A stretch of 64,000 nucleotides of DNA from Pyronema omphalodes (taxonomy: Eukaryota > Ascomycota > Pezizomycetes > Pezizales > Pyronemataceae): the NCBI GenBank assembly GCA_024516155.1, contig JAJJXM010000058.1:1-64000 (forward strand), read 5' to 3'. Below, in pieces: positions 36,376 through 48,250 of the stretch (its first letter is position 1; each line of letters starts with the position of its first letter). A program made the position numbers and the translations under genes. The notes beneath the pieces were generated by a model that did not search any database, was not told where the DNA came from, and was given only the letters and a program-made list of their open reading frames with translations.

Positions 36376-37642
36376 TTTTTTGTCGTGTCGTGTCGTGGGG
36401 TGTGTCGGGGTTATCGCGTTGTGGGGTGCGGACGTGGGGTGCGGATATGGAGGGGTTGAGGATTGGTGGAGACGCGGTGACGTGACGTGTACTGCTGCTG
36501 ATGCTGCTGCTGGTGCTGGTGCTGAGGCTCTGCGGGTTGTGTTGCTGGGTTGCGACGAGGGGAGCTAGGGTGGTGGAGCTAGGGAGCTTAGAGCTGATGA
36601 TCATGGGTTGAGCTTGTGAGGGTTTTTGGTAATTATGGGGAGGATTTAAGGGAGCTTTGGACTAGGAATTGGAGAATTTTGATTGGTAATTGATGACTAT
36701 ATATGAAGGAAGGGAGCTGTAGCGGGGGGCGTGGGGAGGTGGGGTTATGGGCGTGATTTACTTGTGAAACATGGGATGTCACTCGATTAGTCGGACTGTT
36801 CGAAGGAAAATAAATAACTGAGACGACAAAAGGAATGTGTTTGGATTGCTTCTTTTTGTAACCATTGCAAATAATTTAGTCAAGATTACTAAAATTCAAT
36901 AAATAGCCGGAGATGAAGGTTGTTTATGCACACTGTTTAGGCCGCATAAAATGACCTTGATGCCTACTGTAGGTGTTACTGGAACCTTGGTTCTGGATTT
37001 TATCCCGCCGCTGTCACTATTGCCGTGAATCTTCCTGCTCCAGGATATTCCACGTCTACTCGTGACATTGCTAGGGAAAAATACGATCAGGTAAATATGA
37101 TAAGGAAAATACAAATGACTATGCTAACGAGTGATACGACGTGGGTATAAGTTTTGTCACGCGATCAAGGAGGCGACACAACGGCACAGCCCCCAACCAG
37201 GTCTTCAGCTTTCCACGTCACCCGCCACCATCCCTCACCTCCCGTATAACCAGCACGTTTTGAATCTGCAAGAATTCATGAATGCACGCGTCACAAAGCT
37301 TATTGAGTCATCGAATATATGTGTCTTATATATATTTCTATACTGTTGCTGAATTTGTTTTTGAACCTAAAACCTTTTTTTACCAACATTGCGGATATTT
37401 TTGACATACAGATATAACAGACGTACAGGTATAGAGATGTACCAGACATAACGACATACAGACCTGCAAACATAACAGACATAATAGACATGAACCAAAC
37501 ATGATAAAATACAGCAAAACAGTACTCCCCTACCCACAAAATCCCATGCAGACATTCGCTAATAAACAGGAAACCTTTAAAACTTTAAAATCACGCTGGA
37601 AGATGGAAGCTGGAAGCGATGCATCACTAGATACACCTTCGT
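36376..37642. other. 1.3-kb intergenic stretch
   Basis: It contains the LSM6 promoter at the left and the 3' flank of the minus-strand gene at 37643 on the right. It is GT-rich near 36400-36600, with a (CTGCTG)-like run near 36495. No gene recognised. Confidence 0.6.
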
Positions 37643-39497
37643 CTATGCCCTTGTCCGTCTCTTATGGCCTTGCTTCATGAGCTCGGAAACCTCTGCTATA
37701 TCCAAACCCACCTGCTCAATGAAATCTAGTGTACCATACTGATCGTTCATCTCAAGATAATTCAACTGTTCCTGAAGCGCACTGAGTGTCTTCTGCAACT
37801 CAGAAGTATCCTGAGATGGTGGAGGACCTCTAGGTCGCGATCTAGAGCGGTGGCGACGCTCGCGGTCCCCATGGTAATGATGATGATGGTAATGATGGTC
37901 ATGCCGTTCATGACGATGCTGTGATCTCTCGCTATGCTGTCTTGTATGTTCTATCCTAATAATCTGTTGTTCTCTTGGAGCCTCTCTAGGACGAGAAAGG
38001 GAACGACCAGTTCCGGAAACATGACGAACACTCGACCTAGCCCGTGGACGGGATTCACGGTCATCCCCATATTGGCTGCTACCAACGCTGATGTGACGGA
38101 CACCGTTGCGCGGTCGTGGACGAGATCCTCGTGTCGAGGGGTTGCTCGGTTCATCATCGCTGTAATATCCGGGTTCTTCTTCGTCATATTGACTCCCGTC
38201 TTCGTCGTCGTATTCTTCACGACTGTTTAGGCCGCGCTCAGAGTAGACGTGGAGAGGAGGAAGAGCTGGTGCGGCTAGTCGTGGATATATAGGTCGCTCT
38301 GATGACTCTGATGGCTCCACGGTTATGATTTCTCTCTGCACGGGGACAGGTGCTGGAGGAGGGACCGGAGCCGGAGCGGGTGCAAGAACAGGTGCGGGGG
38401 CGGGGGCGGGGGCTGGGGCTGGAGCGGGCATATGTGCGGGAGCACGTGAGAAAGTGTTTACAGGCGGTTCAGTCAAGTCTGGTGAAGCATCTGGCGACAA
38501 ATAATTACGTGCTCTGGGACCTCCTCTGGGAGTGCTGGGCTCAGGTGATTCTGGTCCCAAATACGCAGGAGCCCTTGGACCACCTTTGCTTGGTTTCAGA
38601 ATGGAGGTCGGTGACTGTAGTGCAGGAGAAGGTGGCGGGTATTGTTGCTCTTCATAACCATGGTAGTGATTATGAGCTGCCGTGTGCCCATGTTGAGGTT
38701 GGACATATGGCGCGCGGTTATCATAGTATGCTGGCTGGTAACCCTGTGGATAGCCATACCGAGGATCACCACGAGCACGAGGGTCTAGCTCTGGAGCAAC
38801 GGGAGCTTGAGTGGGGTAGTCATGGCTATGCCCGCGTCGGTGGTGCGAACGGCCAGAGAAAGTGGATGGACTGTCGGAAGCCGAAGAAAGCGGTGGAGTG
38901 TTTGGAGGGAATGGCGGTGCTTCTCGAACCCGTCGATTAGCATATTCGCCATGGGCGTTGTACATGCTTTCGGCATATCCGTTGTCGTCTGCCTCGCTTG
39001 ATGATTCAGTGACCGACGAGTCCTCTCCATCGTAATAGCCTGTTTCCTAAAATAACAGCGTTAGAAAACAGAAGACAGAAAATGGAAATAGTATTTTCCA
39101 ACCTCCCGCCGGTTAAGATTGATCTCAACGCGAATATTCCGAGAAGAACTCATAGCGAAAACAATAAAAACAGAACTCAGGAGTGAATGGTATGAGGAAA
39201 GAACAGCAAAGGTGACGGGATGGGGGGATATTCAAGCGCCTGCACAGCTGACTAGCCACCACATAAACAGTCACTCGATGCGTGCGGGGGAAGGGGGCTG
39301 GCACAAGGGCTTTCTCCAACACAAGTTCCTACAGATGCGGAACACCAGGATTGTAAGGATCAAAAAAAACTCACCGGATTGTGGATTTCGACGTATTCAT
39401 GGAGTGATCTGGGCCGGGACTTTGAGCGAGAAGCATTTCTTGATTGCGGGTACCCCCGGCGCCGCGATCGATTTCCCTCTGACCATGCGGACGACAT
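37643..39497 (-). CDS. Arg/Ser/His-rich protein with C-terminal helix, two possible first exons
   Basis: The main exon is 39046-37643 (467 codons plus stop). Two upstream exons can join it in phase 0. The distal one, 39497-39375, encodes MSSAWSEGNRSRRRGYPQSR and onward to LHEYVEIHNP, with a strong GTGAGT donor (328-bp intron; 508 residues). The proximal one, 39153-39103, encodes MSSSRNIRVEINLNRRE, with a weak GTTGGA donor (484 residues). I favour the distal exon. The body is disordered: Pro/Tyr-rich, then an (Ala-Pro)n run (about 38380-38430), an acidic patch (EEYDDEDGSQYDEEEPGYYS), and Arg/Ser plus His-rich blocks (DHHYHHHHYHGDRERRHRSR). It ends with a helical, coiled-coil-like segment (SELQKTLSALQEQLNYLE and IEQVGLDIAEVSELMKQG). 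No family recognised; the SR-like blocks hint at RNA or nuclear association, an inference only. Confidence 0.75.
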
Positions 39498-41650
39498 TAT
39501 TCGTGACTCGTGAGGTGAGTCTTGTGTAAGGTCTGTGGTGTTTTGTTAAACCTTAATCCGCTGCTCAGCCGGTTGACGATATTTGGGACCGTTGATGTTT
39601 TCGACCTTTCCACAAGTGATGACGGATTTCGATATTCGGGAGGGCTGCCCGTAAAAAAGGTGGCGGATGCTTCCCTATCATATATTTCTGCTCCAGCTTA
39701 ATGGGCTTCCACTCTGTACCAATGAGCCCGCCAATCCGCCTTTACTCGATTGTGGCATCCACGGCATGGGTCGATAGTCGACGCTTTACTATCTTTCAGC
39801 AACGCTTTGCATATCGTCTGGAAAAAATCACCTTCGACGTGGCCATTGGGCCGTGATGCCTAATTCTTGCAGCAACTCCGGCACCCAGTCCTTCTTAGTA
39901 TTTCTGCATGCACCATGCGACGAAGCCAATGCAGAAGCTCCAATCCGTACACGCAGTACATAAGAAAAAGAGGATGTCGGAGGGGCTCGTTGGTGGTAAG
40001 CTTTCCGGCCAATCCCCACTCAGTGGATTCCGCTATCCCCGCTTCCGCACCCAGAATGACTCAACTGTAAATTTTAATTAAATGTAGAAGCAAAACTACA
40101 TATCCTACAATGACTGTGGTCGTATTTAAAGAGGATAATGCCGAAGAATAAGATGATGCTGATGTGTGAACTTTGAAAGAGCGGGTACGGCGATTGTAGG
40201 GTCGAGGTCTCACCCTACACTAAATCGCGGCTCTAACCGGCTTTATCCCACATCATGCCGCCGGGCGGATACAGTGTCCTGGGCTCCTAGGCTCCTGGTA
40301 TTTTCGGTACATTGTCACGTATTGAGGGGTAAATCTAGACACACTCGAAAATAAGAAGACCAGAACATTTTTTTTCTTGCCAACAAAATCAGATGGATGC
40401 GGGCTGGGTTTACTGCAACTCTAATATCTCGATCCTTTTGAAGAATTTTTTTCCGGTAAGGCTTGTACCAAATACAACTCGGCCATCATCATCAGATGGA
40501 TTTAGGGACGTCAAGGCAATATGTAAGGTATCGGTAGCGGCCTTGTATGTAGAAAAAAAAAACGTCAGCTCAAAGAAGCCACGTGCTATGCCCCACTATC
40601 TAGCACTTATAGACCGCCTCGCCGCTTGCGTGTTATGCCCACCATATCCTGGTGTCCGCCTTTTGCAAAGAACATTCCATCCGGCCTATGTAAGATTCCT
40701 GCTGCACACTACCATGACAGTTCGATTTTTCCGCATCACACCAGAAACAAGGCAAAACTCTGCTATATATATATCACTAAACCTCTAAACCAGGAGACTG
40801 AGTCCGAACAATTACAGTGGCTACAGTAGATTACGGTCAGCATTACGATACTCCTATAAAAAAAGAGGCTCGTATGATAGATAAACCCTTTGATATTTCC
40901 TACTGCAAGTAATGATCTCTTTCAAGCCTCGAAACAAAAAACATAGCATATCAATTCCGCTATCCCATTGCCAGCCTTGGGTTCAATCTACCATCAGAGA
41001 TCGGTCACCCCCTCATGCCCATTCCCACCCCGTTCCCATGAAACAAAAACAAAAAACAAAGTTTTATATCTACCCACCTTCATATCTCCGCCGGAGATAC
41101 GCACATATCTATCTGTAGTACCACACATGGTAAAACTTCGATATCACCGATTATTGGCCGCCGAACATCGAAGCGAAAGAATTTGTCTATCTATAGGCCT
41201 TGTAATTTCTTTTTTTTTCTTGAAATTTTTTTTGCCTTGCTTTGATTTACCGACCAAACAAAAAAGAGGGTTGGGTATCTTATCTACATAGAATCGAAAG
41301 AAAAAGATGAGGAGAAATATGGCACTATAAGAACCAAAAAAAAGTGAACGTCATGCCGCCGCTGTGGCTTTTGGCTTTTGGCTTTTCGGCGGCTGGCCCT
41401 ACATACACGATGGCCCGCCATGGTCAAACTAGTCAAGCTACAGCACTACATATGATGCTAGGCGATGGCGCAAAGTTGGAACTAAACTGGCTTTTACATA
41501 GACGGTTTTAGCTAGCTAGCTAACTTTACACGTCGACGTCGAGGCTCGATAAGCTTAAATTTTGCGGGGTTGAAGGAAACGAGGGAAAAAGCCATGGCTT
41601 TCTGTATGTATGATGTATGGTGCTGGCTTCATACTCTGGGTAGAGTATAG
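39498..41650. other. 2.2-kb intergenic stretch, no recognised gene
   Basis: It carries the promoter of the minus-strand gene ending at 39497 and then DNA with only short unsupported frames up to the hAT element. A GGCTTTT short repeat lies at 41366-41387. Confidence 0.6.
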
Positions 41651-42755
41651 CAGACCTCCCAACCGTATAGCCAGTTTACCGGGTAAAATCGTAAACCAGG
41701 TAAACTGAACTGATAATTCACAGTTAGTTGGTGCAGTTTTCGTGTCCCGGATACGCAGTTGGTTCAGTTTTGAGGGTCGCATAGAACCAGGTAACTGCAG
41801 TGCACTGATTGAACTGATTGAACTGACTCGGTAAACAGTTTACTGGTTGTCAGATACAAACCAGTTTAACCACCTCGTTGACTACTGCGCAGAAGAATAA
41901 ACAGCCAAACCCATGCATGGAGGATCATAGACAGCCAAACCGGTGCAAATATTGTACCGAAACCTTGTTTGAACGCACCTCTACTAGCCTGGATCCTCTT
42001 ATACATCTCGCCTAGACTATTTTCTCTTGACCTACAGAACTCAACCATACCTTACACTGCCTTTTCTCTCCAACCACCTACAATGAGTTCCGTTACCAGC
42101 GGCCTCTCCTCTATATCACCTGGCTTCAATACCCCGCTAGAACCCCAACAAGGCTCTGAAGATACGGCAACGGGTAGCCCCATGCAGCCGGACGAGTATG
42201 TTGATTACTGTGCGCTGAGACTAGAGGCAGCACTTAGGGATGGTCCTTCTGCCATTGAGTGGTGGTGTGAGCCCCGGCAATGGGGTAGGTTTCCCAAACT
42301 TTGCAAAATGGCTGTCGAAGTACTGCTGTCTATTCCCGCAATGAGCGCCGAGCCCGAGCGGCTGTTTTCCGAATGCAAGAAGATCATTATATCGGACTGC
42401 CATTCAATGCAGGCAGATACTCTGGAAGCCATTGAGGGGCTCAAGAGCTTAAATCGTAGGCGTCAGTTGTGATTTCTGGCGACCCATCTAGCATAGAATT
42501 TTGTTATGTATGCACTGAATAATATTTATTGCCCCTTCTTAAACCAGTTCCTCTGGGCAAACCAGTTTTCGCAGTTTTAAACAGTTCACCTGGTTTGCCA
42601 AGCCTCGCATTCAGTTAACTGGTTTTCGCAGTTTAACCAGTTTATATTACTGACAGTAAACTGAACTGGGTGGCCGTACAGTTCTCATATTCCAACAGTC
42701 CGTACAGTCCGTTTTGGCCGTCATTTTAAACTGGTTTGTACGACTGGGAGGTCTG
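41651..42755. mobile_element. hAT-family non-autonomous DNA transposon, copy 2
   Basis: A 1105-bp element. Terminal inverted repeats agree at 15 of 17 positions: left CAGACCTCCCAACCGTA, right (reverse complement) CAGACCTCCCAGTCGTA. It is flanked by the identical 8-bp direct repeat GAGTATAG (41643-41650 and 42756-42763). Both ends are strongly similar to copy 1 at 11058-11808, including the AACCAGTTTA-type subterminal motifs. It contains one intact short gene encoding only the C-terminal dimerisation part of a hAT transposase (42083-42472). The clean duplication and near-intact ends suggest a more recent insertion or better preservation than copy 1. Confidence 0.93.
42083..42472 (+). CDS. Short hAT dimerisation-domain protein (truncated transposase)
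   Basis: ATG to TGA, 129 residues, inside hAT copy 2. Residues 1-45 are Ser/Thr/Gln-rich (MSSVTSGLSSISPGFN and on). Residues about 55-129 match the hAT C-terminal dimerisation domain: AIEWWCEPRQWGRFPKL, KMAVEVLLSIPAMSAEPERL then FSECKK, and MQADTLEAIEGLKSLN. The BED zinc finger and the RNase-H-like catalytic core of a full transposase (about 600-800 residues) are missing, so it cannot transpose DNA by itself. The frame is nevertheless intact, unlike copy 1, where the same segment has a stop. It probably arose by an internal deletion joining the 5' end of the gene to its 3' end. A second, in-frame upstream start is not present as ATG. Confidence 0.82.
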   Translation: MSSVTSGLSSISPGFNTPLEPQQGSEDTATGSPMQPDEYVDYCALRLEAALRDGPSAIEWWCEPRQWGRFPKLCKMAVEVLLSIPAMSAEPERLFSECKKIIISDCHSMQADTLEAIEGLKSLNRRRQL

Positions 42756-45331
42756 GAGTATAGATGGTGCATATGATGCATATATATGTTTATTTACTGT
42801 AGTTTGTATATATTCATTTTCATCAATCCAAAATCATACAGAAAGTTTATGTATGATAAGCCCGATAAGCCTGGTTCCAGTTTTCCATCCTCATGTCCCC
42901 AGCCTGAAACCCCCTCAATATACAAATCTCTACTTATATTAACACACCATCTGATTGATTTTGCGGCGTATGATCATTATTGGAATTTGAAAAAAATCCA
43001 TTCCGATATCCAAAGCGTCTACATAGACCATCATATACCAGTGGATATGTTTCATTCTGTATCTTTTAATTTCATTGGTGGGTTTTCGCGTTACTTATGG
43101 TGACCATACAAGATTCGTCAGTTTCTGTATGGTGGATGAAGGGCGGATGAGGAATGGTTCGTGGATTGCGGATGAGGAATAGCGGATGGTGTATGGAGGA
43201 TGACAGGTGAGTGGTGTGGTGAAAGGTGTGTCACGCAGAACCAAAAGGCATCTTATAAGACGATAATTCATTCGTACGGATGTTATCATGGAATGCTCCA
43301 CCTGCGTATTATGAAGCTGTCTGCAGAGTTTAGACTGCATATGATCACTTTTGAAACACACGGGAAACCTCACGAGATCGGAAAATGGTGGTCTTGTTTG
43401 TGGGGAATTTTATGCTGGTGATAAGATTGTCGGGATAGTAAAAATAAGGTTGTAGAAGGAAGAAGGAGTATTGGAGTTTGAATAGCCTTCTGAGGAACTG
43501 CTTACCTGAGATACAGCATACGCAGCAGATATAGCATAGATGGCTAATCTTTCCACATTGATAATCATGACTCATCTAACCAGTTACCAAGCCTTCTATG
43601 GTAACCAAGCTATTCTATACATACCAGCGGGGGTAATCATCATTTCATGCACTTTTTTCTCTGGCATGGCATTCTCCATATACATCATATCCAAGCCAAC
43701 CCGCCTCATAAAAGTATATAACACCAGTCTAATACCACGTTTTAAGTTTTAATAGATTTATATAATACCGAATCCTTTTTGATGGAACTTGAATGAACCT
43801 GAGATAGTATTCGGCATCATTAATTCTCACTCATGTCACTACCCTACCGACACCGCTGGGCCCCGACGAAAATATGTAAGCAAGAAAACTCCGAAGCTCG
43901 AATTAACGACGGAACTAGTAGCGTAGATAGTAGCCGCGGGTGGTAATCTGGATATCTTAAGGTAGTGGTATGAATTTTAATAAATTCGAGTTTCTTCTTA
44001 GGTATGGATACGTGTTGGACTGAGTTTGGGGAAAATGGAGTTACCTATATAGAAGATTAGAGGGACGAGATGGGTGGCTTGGACTACGGGTATGGGACTG
44101 GGGTTTCTTATCTTCTACGATGTCCATATGTGGGAATATTTGTTGAACATAGGATGAAGTAGACTTGAGTCCATACTATCTCTGTGGTAATGAGTTTGAT
44201 AAATAATGATATGCAGCTTTAACCGGGCCTTATGGTTGTGTCATTCATGAATTATACGCCAGGAAATAGGTACGCACGGAAGCGGTCATGTCAAATCACT
44301 CGGAATGTGCATATTCTAAACTCAGAAAAGAAAAGTAAGAATTAAAAAGCAAAAATGCTTTTATGACGGTTTAGACGTTGGATCTTTTATTTTTCCGTCA
44401 TAAATCTTTTTTTGATTATGGTTATTAAAAGGCATTTGGTGATTTATAGAACGCAGTGATTCTTGGCATTGAGTATTGTGTGAGGGAAGAAAGTCCGGCA
44501 CGGTGATCCAAGTCGAGCAGTGAACGCGCGACCTACCTTCACCCATGAGTATAGACATCTAAAAGCGCCTGCACACGCGCATGGATTTATTACGTGCATT
44601 GACGAGTAGTAAGCTGTGCTTCTCCTTACGAACCTTATATTGGAATGTATGTCAATATTATTGGGTGCTAACTCGTTCATGATTACTTGACTGAACATCC
44701 AAGAAAGTATACGTCCGGGATAGATTATAACACGGGAAAAGCTACTTACTGGAAACCTGGGGTTTCACCCCTATTCGTGCGTCGGGTAAAGAATGCTACA
44801 TGTATTGGAAGCTGCAGTACGAATGCAAATGTGTTGGCATATTTAATCTACATAGTATTCGTCACGACTCACGACTTGCAGTGCGTACGGTTGTTTTCTC
44901 GGTCAAAATGCTCAGAGTTCACACTGAGTCTAACGTAAATATCTTCGTTAAATCAGACAGTCATTAGTTTTTTGAGAGCTACTACAGCATCTATCTAACC
45001 TTCATAAAATGGGTCAAAAAAAAACCCCAACTTCCCATACATACATGTACAAAATATCAATCATGAAAACCGAACGCCTAACCTATGAACCAGACCCGAT
45101 GACACGCGTCATTACTGTAGCCACTGACCATGCAAAACCAATCCTCCTCTTAATATTCCTCCTTTTCCACACCAAAGATCTCAGGCCAGCCCGAGACTCC
45201 AGCAAACCAATGTAAACTCCAGCCAATACCAATACCAATACCGACATACCAAATCCAAATCCAAGTATATATGAAAAACCCGAGCCCGTACTCTAAACCA
45301 TTCAACATCCATGACGTAGCTATTTATACCA
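42756..45331. other. 2.6-kb intergenic stretch, no recognised gene
   Basis: AT-rich DNA with only short unsupported frames. An (ATGGNGGATGA)-like repeat lies at 43130-43205. No conserved motif seen. Confidence 0.55.
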
Positions 45332-45970
45332 TCAAGCAACCATCGCCGTTTGTACCCGATGTCCGATTCGTCTCTTTTCTGCTTCATAAATCGGCAGGTG
45401 TGTTGTCGAGTTCATCTTCTCCGTCGTAGGACTTGCTGGTGGCGTCATATTATTGACCAATTGACGCATTTCGATCCCTCGTCTTAGGCTTGCGATAACC
45501 TCCGTGTTTTGTTGTGATTTCTTGATGAAACTCTTAAGTATTGTTTCTAGATCCTTCCGGGATTTTTCCTGAGCATGCTTCTCCTGGTTCCACTTCTCTC
45601 TTTCGGTGAAAAACGATGTCTTCTCTTCCTGTAACCGCTGTCTCTCTTTCTCTAAAGCCTTTTGTTCCTCCTTAATCCGTGAGCACTCTAGTTTCCATGC
45701 AGCTTTCTCCGCATCAAGACTATCCCGTGCCCTATTCAATGCTGCCTGATCCCTTCGTAGATCATCCCAAACCCTGGAATTACTCCAAGCCTCTGGTACT
45801 TTCGATATATCCTCAACACTATTGTTTGATGCCGGGGATTCTGAGTGCCATACTCCTCCTCGCTCAATATCTAATTGATGCCATTCGGTAGGTTTAGACT
45901 TTCGTTTGAACATCCGGTCGATGTTTCTGTTGCAGAAATCAACGACAACGCTGAATACAAAGAGAACCAT
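45332..45970 (-). CDS. Membrane-anchored coiled-coil protein, function unknown
   Basis: A single exon of 212 residues when read from the first ATG (45970). The N-terminus is one hydrophobic anchor (MVLFVFSVVVDF) followed by basic residues (MFKRKSKP), so the rest would be cytosolic. Residues about 75-185 are a heptad-like charged helix (DDLRRDQAALNRARDSLDAE through EKERQRLQEEKTSFFTEREK), a probable coiled coil. The tail has a TPPASPTTEK patch. The same frame stays open 46 codons upstream of this ATG to 46108 (reading through PELTPAWITAVKAA into the anchor), with no ATG and a stop just before, so the N-terminus is unsettled: a non-AUG start or an unseen first exon is possible. No family recognised. 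Confidence 0.65.
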   Translation of the reverse strand: MVLFVFSVVVDFCNRNIDRMFKRKSKPTEWHQLDIERGGVWHSESPASNNSVEDISKVPEAWSNSRVWDDLRRDQAALNRARDSLDAEKAAWKLECSRIKEEQKALEKERQRLQEEKTSFFTEREKWNQEKHAQEKSRKDLETILKSFIKKSQQNTEVIASLRRGIEMRQLVNNMTPPASPTTEKMNSTTHLPIYEAEKRRIGHRVQTAMVA

Positions 45971-47499
45971 TGCCGCTTTTACGGCCGTAATCCACGCAGG
46001 TGTCAATTCAGGAAGGGCTTGGTTGCGAATATAAACGCTGTCGTTGGGTTTTCTTTGAGGTGAAGTATGAAATCCGATCCGATTAGGGGAGACTGCTGGG
46101 GTGGCCACGATCTTTTTGGGAAAAAGGTCGAGTAAAGGTGATTTCTATCGGACGGTTTGCTCGTTAAAGACTGAAGAAGGAAGACCCGAAGACGAAAGCC
46201 GGATTTATTGAATGATGGTGTAGAATGAGTGGTGTTGATCGAGTGACAAAACAATGTTCTCTAAATTTAAGTAGCGCGAGGTGAGGGGAAACACAGTGAA
46301 CATATATACAGGTATGTTCCCGTAAAAAATGCTAGCGAGTTTCTGATTTGAATAGTTGTCGCATGTTCTGCAGGAGGAAACTGCAGCAAAACTGCTGTGA
46401 TAAAGTTGTACGGCAGATCAAGGAGGGCTGAGACTTGCGACGAACATCATCAGTGAGACATCAATATCCAATGGTTGGTGATATTTTTTGACGGTACAAA
46501 GCGCGCGATTTGTTAGCCTCTCGTCATCGAACATCCAAGACAGTGAGTTTGGCCAACGCAGCAGTGCCACCACCCCGCATCACGCGACGTCAGTAACCAA
46601 TATAAAACGCAGGTACGTATACTAAAAACCGAGCCTTTTCATTTACCCCGTGTCTGCCAAGCGACGTGCCTTAGGTGTGACGTGTTTCCGTTCTCTGGAT
46701 TGCTGTTTATAGGGACCACTTATTTGGCCCGTTTGGCTTGTTTGGCCCGTGGTAGGCCGGAGTCGTCGGACATCAATGCATCTTCACATCGGACCAAAGA
46801 GATCACTTGCAGCTTTTTCGCTTCTCCCTGTAATTCTCTGCCACTCTCTGCCACCTATTTCCGCTGATTTCCCGGCCGGTAGTCGATGGCTGTCTTCCGG
46901 TTTGTGGTCGACGCAATAGTGATGTCTCGATCTCTGCCAGATTTCTGAGCGCTTGTGGCGCTATTCGTGCGACGCTAATAACCCTGTTTCATGATTGTTT
47001 AGTAATAAACTATACATCTTTAATGCTGTGTTTCATCATAATTTCTGAGAAATTCCTGTGTAAGAACAGAACTAACGATGAACTATCTTTCTCTTCTTGA
47101 AATTTCACCCTGTGTGCCTTACAGATACGAATATGTAGCCCTATGTATTCAATCAAGCCTTGGATAGATCAAGCTAGTCATGGGCGGCTATGTTACATAC
47201 ACTAGCACAACTACAAATAGCAACAACGTGCAGATGGTTTCTTAGATAGTTCTTGATACATACATATCCATTGCGAAGTAGGCTTTTCCAATGGGCAACC
47301 GTTGGTTCAAGTCATGGTACATTGCAGATTACGCGCCAATCTGAGATTCGGAATCTTCAATCGGGCCATATCCGCAAGAAAGGCGGTAATTCTCCTGCGT
47401 CAGGGGCACCGATCAATTCCTGTGGTACAAAAAGTGTATAGGAACCAAACAATTTATTTACACTATTTCTCAACAATATAATAGTATTGGCCCCTCTGA

Positions 47500-47960
47500 A
47501 ATTCCCATGCTGTTTTTATGCTATTTAAACACAGTGGTTATACTGTTATTTAAATTGCTATATGTTTTGTATTTGCACTATCATCCATACTGCTATCTAC
47601 ACTGCCATGTACACTAATATTCATGACGTTCATCATTTAGAAAACACACATTCATCACGAAAATGTTCCAGATTGGATTCGGTGAATTCTGCATGATGTT
47701 AACAAGCTTCTCAAAGACTGTAAGATTGTACATTTCTTGTCATAGCTCATTCTTGTACATAGCTAGATTCCATGGAGATGGATTCCTCCCAAGATAGATC
47801 TATTCTCATGGATAGATTCCTTCATAAATTCTTTATTGTAGTGGCTCCTTCTTCTAGAGTGATCCCATCTCGTGTAGCGATTCCTTCTGATTGGTTCCAT
47901 GTTCCCATAAATTCCTTTTTGTCATGGATTCTTTTATTCTCATAGATTCCTCTTTCTCGA
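47500..47960. repeat. Diverged tandem repeats (ACTGYTATNTACACTG and ATAGATTCCTTC types)
   Basis: Two adjacent imperfect repeat tracts. At 47500-47630 an ACTG-CTAT-TACACTG-like unit recurs with drift. At 47760-47960 units resembling CATGGATAGATTCCTTCTTA recur about eight times. Unit borders are blurred, so this is called from pattern only. Confidence 0.5.
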
Positions 47961-48052
47961 TGATTAGTTCCCCCTTAGCAACACAGTGTTGTTATTAACT
48001 TCGGGCTAAATGAATAAAATAACGGGGTAAAAGTAGGTTGGTGGAGGGGTGA

Positions 48053-48080
48053 GGGGGGGGGGGGGGGGGGGGGGGGGGGG
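48053..48080. repeat. 28-bp G homopolymer
   Basis: An uninterrupted G-run, unusually long and likely unstable; exact length in the assembly may be unreliable. Confidence 0.85.
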
Positions 48081-48250
48081 CGGAGGAGTTGGATCTATAA
48101 AATTTCCGAGTTGGATGACTTACGTCTGCCATAGCCAGATAAAGCGTATGTTGGTAGCACTGTATTTAAGCCATCCAAACTACATCTACATGACATCCAA
48201 GTCATCTCTCATACATCATTTGTATCATAGGAATATGCAATGGTTAGCTT

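Noticed and set aside
36272..36568. Plus-strand frame of 98 codons with a hydrophobic start
   Set aside because: It begins with TTG, and its 5' part is antisense to the first exon of LSM6, which has clear family motifs.
46003..46254. 83-codon minus-strand frame upstream of the coiled-coil gene
   Set aside because: Begins with TTG, is in another frame, and contains no recognisable signal; treated as leader sequence.
47250..47340. tRNA gene suggested by GGTTCAAGTC (B-box-like)
   Set aside because: No A-box, acceptor stem or cloverleaf pairing could be drawn around it.
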